This document shows, one piece after another, positions 58,991 to 64,000 of a stretch of 64,000 bases of DNA (positions within the stretch are counted from its first letter, which is position 1; every line of letters starts with the position of its first letter). The DNA lies in assembly GCF_002412165.1 (NCBI RefSeq), contig NZ_NXIA01000006.1, positions 1-64,000 on the forward strand. The letters run 5' to 3'. Source of the stretch: Curtobacterium sp. 'Ferrero' (GTDB lineage Bacteria; Actinomycetota; Actinomycetes; Actinomycetales; Microbacteriaceae). Both the position numbers and the translations under genes were made by a program. The notes under the pieces are model-generated. The model searched no databases. It saw only the letters and a list, made by a program, of their open reading frames with translations, and had not been told where the DNA came from.

Positions 58991-59826
58991 TGCAGGTCGG
59001 CGCCCCGACGATCGAGCTGAACGACGGCCACCGGTTCCCCGAGCTCGGCCTCGGCACCTACGGCCTGAACGGCGACGAGGGCACGCAGCAGGTGCTCGCC
59101 GCGATCGCGAGCGGCTACCGGCTGCTCGACACCGCCCTCAACTACGGCAACGAGGACGCCGTCGGCCGCGCGGTCCGCGAGTCCGGCGTCGACCGTGAGG
59201 ACCTCGTCGTCACGACGAAGCTGCCGGGGCGCCACCACGGCTACGACGAGGCGCACCGCTCGATCGACGAGTCGCTCGCGAACCTCGGTCTCGACCACGT
59301 GGACCTGTACCTCATCCACTGGCCGAACCCGTCGGTCGACAAGTTCGTCGACACGTGGAAGGCGTTCGTCGACCTCCGCGACGCGGGCAAGGTCCGCTCG
59401 ATCGGTGTCTCGAACTTCACGCCGGAGCACCTGGAGCGGATCGTCGACGCCACCGGGGTCGCTCCGGCCGTGAACCAGGTCGAGTTGCACCCGTACTTCC
59501 CCCAGGCAGCGCTGCGGAAGGTGCACCAGGAGCTCGGCATCGTGACCGAGAGCTGGAGCCCGCTCGCGAAGCAGTCCGAGCTCATGTCCGAGCAGCCGGT
59601 CGTCGCGGCGGCCGAGGCGCACGGTGTCACGCCCGGTCAGGTCGTGCTGCGCTGGCACGTGCAGCTCGGTGCCGTGCCGGTGCCGAAGTCGGGGGACGCC
59701 TCGCGGCAGCGCGAGAACCTCGACGTCTTCGGCTTCGAGCTGACCGACGACGAGGTCCAGGCGATCTCCGCGCTCGAGCGCGGGCGCCTCTGGGACGGTG
59801 ACCCGGACACGCACGAGGAGATGTAG
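58990..59826 (+). CDS. Aldo/keto reductase
   Basis: A 278-residue NADPH-dependent carbonyl reductase of the (beta/alpha)8 fold. The catalytic tetrad is visible: D and Y in LLDTALNYGNE near 46-51, K in VVTTKLPG near 76 and H in LYLIHWPNP near 110. GVSNFTPEHL and VPKSGDASRQREN are the conserved cofactor-side blocks. The substrate is unknown; many AKRs of this subgroup reduce 2,5-diketo-gluconate or methylglyoxal. Translation is coupled to the FKBP gene. Confidence 0.93.
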   Translation: MQVGAPTIELNDGHRFPELGLGTYGLNGDEGTQQVLAAIASGYRLLDTALNYGNEDAVGRAVRESGVDREDLVVTTKLPGRHHGYDEAHRSIDESLANLGLDHVDLYLIHWPNPSVDKFVDTWKAFVDLRDAGKVRSIGVSNFTPEHLERIVDATGVAPAVNQVELHPYFPQAALRKVHQELGIVTESWSPLAKQSELMSEQPVVAAAEAHGVTPGQVVLRWHVQLGAVPVPKSGDASRQRENLDVFGFELTDDEVQAISALERGRLWDGDPDTHEEM

Positions 59827-59856
59827 ACGGCCCGGTCCCTCGCCCCGGAACCAGGT

Positions 59857-59898
59857 TCCGGACACAGCACCGTGGAAGATCGCGGTGCTGTGTCCGGA
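59857..59898 (+). terminator. 16-bp perfect hairpin after the FKBP-reductase operon
   Basis: TCCGGACACAGCACCG (59857-59872) pairs with CGGTGCTGTGTCCGGA (59883-59898), loop ten bases, no T-run. Confidence 0.8.
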
Positions 59899-59921
59899 GC
59901 GCGGTGTCGGGCGGGCAGAAC

Positions 59922-59937
59922 CACGTGCCTCCCGTCG
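59922..59937. repeat. Half-copy of the GYGCCTCCCGTCC family
   Basis: CACGTGCCTCCCGTCG, one arm without its partner, between the 59857 hairpin and the promoter of the helicase-like gene. Confidence 0.55.
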
Positions 59938-59982
59938 TTCCGCGGTCGCGTCGCGACGTCTCCGGTGTCGGTCCCGCGGGAC

Positions 59983-59988
59983 TACACT
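59983..59988 (+). promoter_or_regulatory. -10 of the HelD/HelR-type gene
   Basis: TACACT, giving a leader of about 24 nt to GTG 60018. No palindromic rifamycin-associated element is recognisable between the 59857 hairpin and this hexamer. Confidence 0.5.
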
Positions 59989-60017
59989 GGACACCCCTGT
60001 TTCCCGAAGGGTGGCGT

Positions 60018-62261
60018 GTGTCCGAACCGACCGAGATCGACCGCGAGCGTGGCTACGTCGACGGGCTCTTCGCCCGGCTCGACGAACTGACCGCCGAGGC
60101 CGAGCAGCGTCTCGCCGAGACCCGCCGTCAGGCGGTCGGCGGGAACCACCAGAGCCGCAGCGAGCGCGACGCGTACGCCCGGCTCTACGAGGACACCATC
60201 GCGACGCTCGAACGCGTCGGCGACCGGCTCGTCTTCGGCCGGCTCGAGGTCGCCGAGCCGGACAGCGACGAGGACACGTTCCGGTACATCGGCCGGGTCG
60301 GCCTCCGCGACGACGACCACCGGCCGCTCCTGCTCGACTGGCGCGTGCCCGGGGCGAGCGCGTTCTACCAGGCGACCGCGGCGCACCCGATGGGCATGCG
60401 GGCCCGGCGGCACCTCACGCTCGACGGACGCAGCGTCGTCGGGGTCGAGGACGAGGTCTTCGACGCCGCGCTCTACGACGACGAGCGGACGCACCTGCAG
60501 GGCGAGGGCGCGCTGTTGGCCGCCGTCACCGCGGAGCGCACCGGCCGGATGACCGACATCGTCGCCACGATCCAGGCGGAGCAGGACCGCATCATCCGTT
60601 CCCCGCTCGAGGGTGTGCTCATCGTGCAGGGCGGCCCCGGCACCGGCAAGACCGCGGTCGCACTCCACCGTGCCGCCTACCTGCTGTACTCGTACCGCGA
60701 GCGGCTCCGCGGGTCCGGCGTGCTCGTGGTCGGGCCGTCCCCGGCGTTCCTGACCTACATCGAGCAGGTGCTGCCTTCCCTCGGCGAGACCGGCGTGGTG
60801 ATGGCTTCGCTCGGGTCGCTCTACCCGGGCGTGCACGCGACGACGCACGACCAGCGGGACGTCGCCGCCGTCAAGGGCTCGGCCGAGATTGCGTCCCTGC
60901 TCCGCCGTGCCGTCCGCTCGCGGCAGGTCGTGCCGACCGAGCCCGTCACGCTCGACGTCGAGGGGGAACGGCTGGTGGTCCCGCCGCAGCTCGTCGCCGA
61001 CGCCATGAAGCGGGCGCAGGACCGCGGCAAGCCCCACAACGTCGCGCGGGTGACGTTCAACAAGATCGCCCTCGACGCGATGACCCGGCTGCTCGCCGAC
61101 CAGTTGCGCGAGCGCGGGACGACCGTGGACGAGGCGGACGAGAAGGTCCTCCGCGAGGACATCCGCTCCTCGTACGACGCCCGTGTCCTGCTCAACACCG
61201 CGTGGCTGCCGCTCCCGGCCGAGAAGCTCGTGGAGGACCTCTACGCCCGTCCGAACTGGCTCGCGTCGTTGACCCCGAACTGGACCCCGGAGCGCCGCGC
61301 CCTGCTGCTCCGCCCACGCGGGTCCGCGATGACGGTCGAGGACGTCCCGCTCCTCGACGAGGCCGCCGAGCTGCTCGGCCCGTTCGATCCCACCGGCGGC
61401 GCTGCCAAGCGAGCCGCGAAGGCGAGTCGGAACCGCGACATCGAGAACGCGCGTCAGGCCATCGAGAACATGGGCGTCGAGGGCATCGTCACCGCCGAGC
61501 AGGTCGCCGGGTCCTTCGCCGAGGGCGGCGACCCCCGCACCACGGCCGAGCGCGCCGCCGAGGACCGCGAGTGGACCTACGGGCACATCGTCGTCGACGA
61601 GGCGCAGGAGCTCTCCCCGATGCAGTGGCGGATCCTCGCCCGTCGGAACCCGCTGCGGTCGTTCACGATCGTCGGCGACATGGCGCAGGGATCCTCGCCG
61701 GGGGCCGCCCGCACCTGGGACGACGTCGTCGGCGCGCTCGCCCGTCGTCGTCGTGGCCGTGCCCCGCAGGTGCCGATTGAGCACCGCATCGAGGAGCTCA
61801 CCGTCAACTACCGCACGCCGCGGTCGATCGTGCGTGCAGCCGGGGAGTACGCCGAGGCCGCGGGACTCGTGGTCACCCGGACCGAGGCCGTTCGCGATGG
61901 CGACCCCGTGCAGCGCGTGCGGGTCGACCGGGGGGCGGTGCTCGACACCGTCGCGTCGCTGGTCGACGACGAGCGCGCTGCGATCGGCTCGGGCACGGTC
62001 GGTGTGATCGTGCCGGAGGCCGACGTCGATGCCGTGCGGCAGCGACTCGCGCGGACCGAGGCCGACGTCCGGTCCCTCGGCTCGCCGCGGCCGGGGTCCG
62101 TCACGGTGCTCACCGGGGCCGACGCGAAGGGGCTCGAGTTCGACGGGGTGCTGCTCGTCGACCCCGAGCGGGTCGGCGCGGACGCGGCGCGGGCTGCCGC
62201 GGCGGTCTACGTCGCCATGACGCGGCCGACGCGGCGCCTGACGGTCGTCGACGTCGCCTGA
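60018..62261 (+). CDS. HelD/HelR-type RNA polymerase recycling ATPase
   Basis: A 747-residue UvrD-like superfamily 1 ATPase. The N-terminus is a long charged helix pair (EIDRERGYVDGLFARLDELTAEAEQRLAETRRQ) as in HelD, which inserts into RNA polymerase. Walker A is GGPGTGKTAVALH near 210; DEAQELSPMQ near 530 is Walker B; GLEFDGVLLVDPE near 708 is motif V/VI region. Length and the N-terminal arm fit actinobacterial HelD and its subgroup HelR, which displaces rifamycins from polymerase. The resistance-linked HelR loop cannot be judged by eye, so the wider name is used. GTG 60018 follows AAGG. Confidence 0.85.
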   Translation: MSEPTEIDRERGYVDGLFARLDELTAEAEQRLAETRRQAVGGNHQSRSERDAYARLYEDTIATLERVGDRLVFGRLEVAEPDSDEDTFRYIGRVGLRDDDHRPLLLDWRVPGASAFYQATAAHPMGMRARRHLTLDGRSVVGVEDEVFDAALYDDERTHLQGEGALLAAVTAERTGRMTDIVATIQAEQDRIIRSPLEGVLIVQGGPGTGKTAVALHRAAYLLYSYRERLRGSGVLVVGPSPAFLTYIEQVLPSLGETGVVMASLGSLYPGVHATTHDQRDVAAVKGSAEIASLLRRAVRSRQVVPTEPVTLDVEGERLVVPPQLVADAMKRAQDRGKPHNVARVTFNKIALDAMTRLLADQLRERGTTVDEADEKVLREDIRSSYDARVLLNTAWLPLPAEKLVEDLYARPNWLASLTPNWTPERRALLLRPRGSAMTVEDVPLLDEAAELLGPFDPTGGAAKRAAKASRNRDIENARQAIENMGVEGIVTAEQVAGSFAEGGDPRTTAERAAEDREWTYGHIVVDEAQELSPMQWRILARRNPLRSFTIVGDMAQGSSPGAARTWDDVVGALARRRRGRAPQVPIEHRIEELTVNYRTPRSIVRAAGEYAEAAGLVVTRTEAVRDGDPVQRVRVDRGAVLDTVASLVDDERAAIGSGTVGVIVPEADVDAVRQRLARTEADVRSLGSPRPGSVTVLTGADAKGLEFDGVLLVDPERVGADAARAAAAVYVAMTRPTRRLTVVDVA

Positions 62262-62368
62262 GGCCCCACCCACCCGCGGCAGGCGCGTGCCACGCCGCAC
62301 GACCGGAGGCACGCTGCACCGTGGGCGCGCGTGGGTCGGAGCGGCCCGCGTCGTGCGCTGCCGCGCGT

Positions 62369-62412
62369 CGGACGGGAGGCGCGTGGCAGGCTGGCGCGGT
62401 GCCTCCTGCCGG
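62369..62412. repeat. GGACGGGAGGCRC-family palindrome, imperfect
   Basis: CGGACGGGAGGCGCG and CGCGGTGCCTCCTGCCGG, inverted arms with several mismatches, between the convergent HelD-type and emfourin genes. GACCGGAGGCACG near 62302 is a further half-copy. Confidence 0.6.
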
Positions 62413-62434
62413 ACAGGGCGCGGCGCAGCGCGGG

Positions 62435-62710
62435 TCAGCCGGTGTCGGGGTCGCCCTCGTTGCGGACGCGGGACACCAGGGTCGCCCACTCCCCGTCGAG
62501 GCGACTGCCCGGGATGGTCACCGAGCGCTCCTCGACCGTGATCGTCCACGTGAAGTCGTCGCGGACCGCGGGCGACGGCGCGGGGACCTCGTGGGGGAGC
62601 GCGCCGACGAGCTCCCTCCACCCGTCGGGGTCGGCACAGGTGTCCGTGTCGACACGCCACCCCCGGGTGGTCCCGGCGAAGCCCCCGGTCCGGCGGACGG
62701 CGATGTGCAT
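62435..62710 (-). CDS. Emfourin, protealysin inhibitor-like protein
   Basis: A 91-residue protein of the protealysin-inhibitor (emfourin) family, which blocks M4 metalloproteases by occupying the active cleft. The opening MHIAVRRTGGFAGTTRGWRVD and the C-terminal WTITVEERSVTIPG fit that family. No signal peptide, so it would act in the cytoplasm on the protease encoded 32 bp upstream on the same strand. The order protease then inhibitor in one operon is the known protealysin-emfourin arrangement. Confidence 0.85.
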   Translation of the reverse strand: MHIAVRRTGGFAGTTRGWRVDTDTCADPDGWRELVGALPHEVPAPSPAVRDDFTWTITVEERSVTIPGSRLDGEWATLVSRVRNEGDPDTG

Positions 62711-62742
62711 GCCCTGACCGTACGCCGGCGGCACCGGGCGGG

Positions 62743-63792
62743 TCAGCTCAGGACGCCGACGTCGCGCCAGGCCTGCTCGACCGCCGCGTGTTCGCGCGAT
62801 CTGTCCCCGAAGCGCGAGGCCGCGGCCGTCACGGTCACGCCGGCGAACCCCGCGAAGTCGATCGACTTCGTCGTCGCGTCCGAGGTGAGCGCGTCCCACC
62901 AGACCGCACCGGCACCGTCCCAGGCGTTGCCGCCGATCGCGGTGGCGGCGAGGTAGAACGCGTGGTTGGGGATGCCGGAGTTGGTGTGCACGCCGCCGTT
63001 GTCGTCCGTCGTGTCGACGTAGCCCGCCATCGTCGCCGGCTGCGGGTCCTTGCCGAGCACCGGGTCGTCGTAGGCCGTACCGGGGGCCTTCATGGACCGC
63101 AGGGCCACCCCGTGCACCCGAGGCGTGAAGAGGCCCTCGCCGATCAGCCACGAGGCCTGGTCGGCGGTCTGCTTCCGCGCGTACTGCAGCACCAGCGAGC
63201 CGAACACGTCGCTGATCGACTCGTTGAGCGCGCCCGACTGCCCCTCGTACGTCAGGTCCGCGGTGTACTGCGTGACACCGTGCGCGAGTTCGTGCCCGAT
63301 GACGTCGACCGCGATGGTGAAGCGTTCGAACACCTCGCCGTCGCCGTCCCCGAACACCATGCGGCTGCCGTCCCAGTAGGCGTTGTCGTAGTCGTGGCCG
63401 TAGTGAACCGTGGCGTCCAACGCCAGGCCCGCGCCGTCGATCGACACGCGCCCGAAGACGTCGAGCCAGAAGGCGTGCGTGTCCCCGAGGCCCGTCCAGG
63501 CCTCGTCGACGGCAGCGTCCCCGGTCGCCGGGTCGCCCTCGCGACGGACGACGTCGCCCGGCAGCGTGGTGGTCCCGTGTGCGTCGGAGATCGTGCGCTG
63601 CGGGGAGCGGTCGAGCGCCCCGGCCACCGGCTCCGGCGCGTTGCGGACCTCGTGCTTCGGCCGCTGGACGACCTCGAGCGAGGCGAGCGCGGTGCGGGCG
63701 GCCGACGCGGCCCGGGGGAAGTCCGCCGCGTCGGCGACGGCGCGGAGGAGGTACGGCGGGACGACGGAGTGGATCCGGGCGGTCGGGGTCAT
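62743..63792 (-). CDS. Protealysin-like M4 metallopeptidase
   Basis: A 349-residue zinc endopeptidase of the thermolysin family. The zinc site is HELAHG in VDVIGHELAHGVTQY near 167-171, with the third ligand Glu in GALNESISDVFG near 191. HTNSGIPNHAFYLAA with its catalytic-type His follows near 270. The short N-terminal propeptide (about 1-50, IHSVVPPYLLRAVA) is the protealysin type, and there is no signal peptide, which sets it apart from secreted thermolysins. ATG 63792 begins MTPTARIHSVVPPYLL; four upstream codons are left out. It is co-transcribed with emfourin. Confidence 0.92.
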   Translation of the reverse strand: MTPTARIHSVVPPYLLRAVADAADFPRAASAARTALASLEVVQRPKHEVRNAPEPVAGALDRSPQRTISDAHGTTTLPGDVVRREGDPATGDAAVDEAWTGLGDTHAFWLDVFGRVSIDGAGLALDATVHYGHDYDNAYWDGSRMVFGDGDGEVFERFTIAVDVIGHELAHGVTQYTADLTYEGQSGALNESISDVFGSLVLQYARKQTADQASWLIGEGLFTPRVHGVALRSMKAPGTAYDDPVLGKDPQPATMAGYVDTTDDNGGVHTNSGIPNHAFYLAATAIGGNAWDGAGAVWWDALTSDATTKSIDFAGFAGVTVTAAASRFGDRSREHAAVEQAWRDVGVLS

Positions 63793-63810
63793 GGCGACAT
63801 GCAACCACCG

Positions 63811-63861
63811 GGGTCCGACAGCGCGGTCAGTCCGCGGGGTCCGACAGCGCGGTCAGTCCGC
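63811..63861. repeat. 26-bp tandem duplication over the GH6 stop
   Basis: GGGTCCGACAGCGCGGTCAG, then TCCGC, at 63811-63835 and again at 63837-63861. The second copy contains the stop codon (63853-63855, minus strand) of the GH6 gene; the first copies it 26 bp downstream. Confidence 0.9.
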
Positions 63862-64000
63862 TCTGCGGTTGGCGACGAGCGCCAGGGCGTACGACTCCCA
63901 CCACTGCCCGGCCGCGGGACCGCCGTTGCAGGTGCCGTCGCTGAGCCCCGGCGTCTTGACCCAGAGCAGGGCGTCCAGCCGGGTGGTGCCGCGGGTGACG
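63853..64000 (-). CDS. Glycoside hydrolase family 6 protein, C-terminal end only
   Basis: The last 48 codons of a gene that continues beyond the window. The translation VTRGTTRLDALLWVKTPG then LSDGTCNGGPAAGQWWESYA matches the conserved C-terminus of GH6 endoglucanases and cellobiohydrolases, including the W-x-K-x-P-G-x-S-D-G substrate loop with its Lys and Asp. Only the catalytic domain end is seen, so signal peptide and any cellulose-binding module cannot be judged. A cellulase fits a plant-associated lifestyle. Confidence 0.85.
   Translation of the reverse strand, partial: VTRGTTRLDALLWVKTPGLSDGTCNGGPAAGQWWESYALALVANRRAD

Noticed and set aside
63811..63861. 26-bp direct repeat as an attachment site
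   Set aside because: Copies are adjacent, no integrase or tRNA is near, and similar duplications occur at other gene ends.

Overview
The window is very GC-rich DNA with dense, short-spaced genes and many GTG starts. It reads as a chromosomal segment of a high-GC actinobacterium. Mycoredoxin, membrane VKOR with DsbA-like partners, a translational ileS T-box, actinobacterial SOS boxes and an imuA-imuB-dnaE2 mutasome all fit. The Microbacteriaceae, Curtobacterium-like in flavour, is my inference; there is no rRNA here to prove it. I see no insertion sequence, prophage or CRISPR array.

Layout. 1-7.9 kb: end of a repeat tract, a cation efflux protein, then the T-box-controlled ileS-folC-DUF4233-ndk run and a DsbA-like protein. 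8.3-14.4 kb: a second DsbA-like protein with VKOR (oxidative folding), divergent from rne (RNase E/G) and a membrane protein, then DUF4031. 14.4-22.4 kb: the conserved translation block rplU-rpmA-obgE-proB-proA-small membrane protein-nadD-anchored protein-rsfS, and tRNA-Ala. 22.5-31 kb: aldose epimerase, pabB, and the SOS-controlled imuA-imuB-dnaE2 cassette. 31-36 kb: a two-component system, a small unknown gene, a FUSC protein and an APH-type kinase. 36-45.5 kb: SNF2 ATPase with a long leader, mycoredoxin, a PadR-membrane protein-CYTH/CHAD operon, an S9 oligopeptidase and a Fic protein. 45.5-52.4 kb: an amidohydrolase broken by an in-frame TAG, pabC-like lyase, a NUDIX hydrolase, small membrane proteins and a CPA1 antiporter. 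52.4-64 kb: PiT phosphate transporter with a candidate PHO box, aspA, YihY, MFS, FKBP plus aldo-keto reductase, a HelD/HelR-type motor, a protealysin-like M4 protease with its emfourin inhibitor, and the C-terminus of a GH6 cellulase cut by the window edge.

How it is wired. At least fifteen genes have a -10 hexamer (usually TAnnnT) whose last base is 7-8 nt before the start codon, so leaderless transcription appears routine and was used to choose starts. Several gene ends carry short tandem duplications that copy the stop codon. A family of intergenic palindromes built on GGACGGGAGGCRC/GYGCCTCCCGTCC lies mainly at 3' ends of genes and may act as terminators. The most interesting unexplained items are those two patterns, a mirror-symmetric divergent promoter between VKOR and rne, the double PadR operator, and a leader of about 330 nt before the SNF2 gene.
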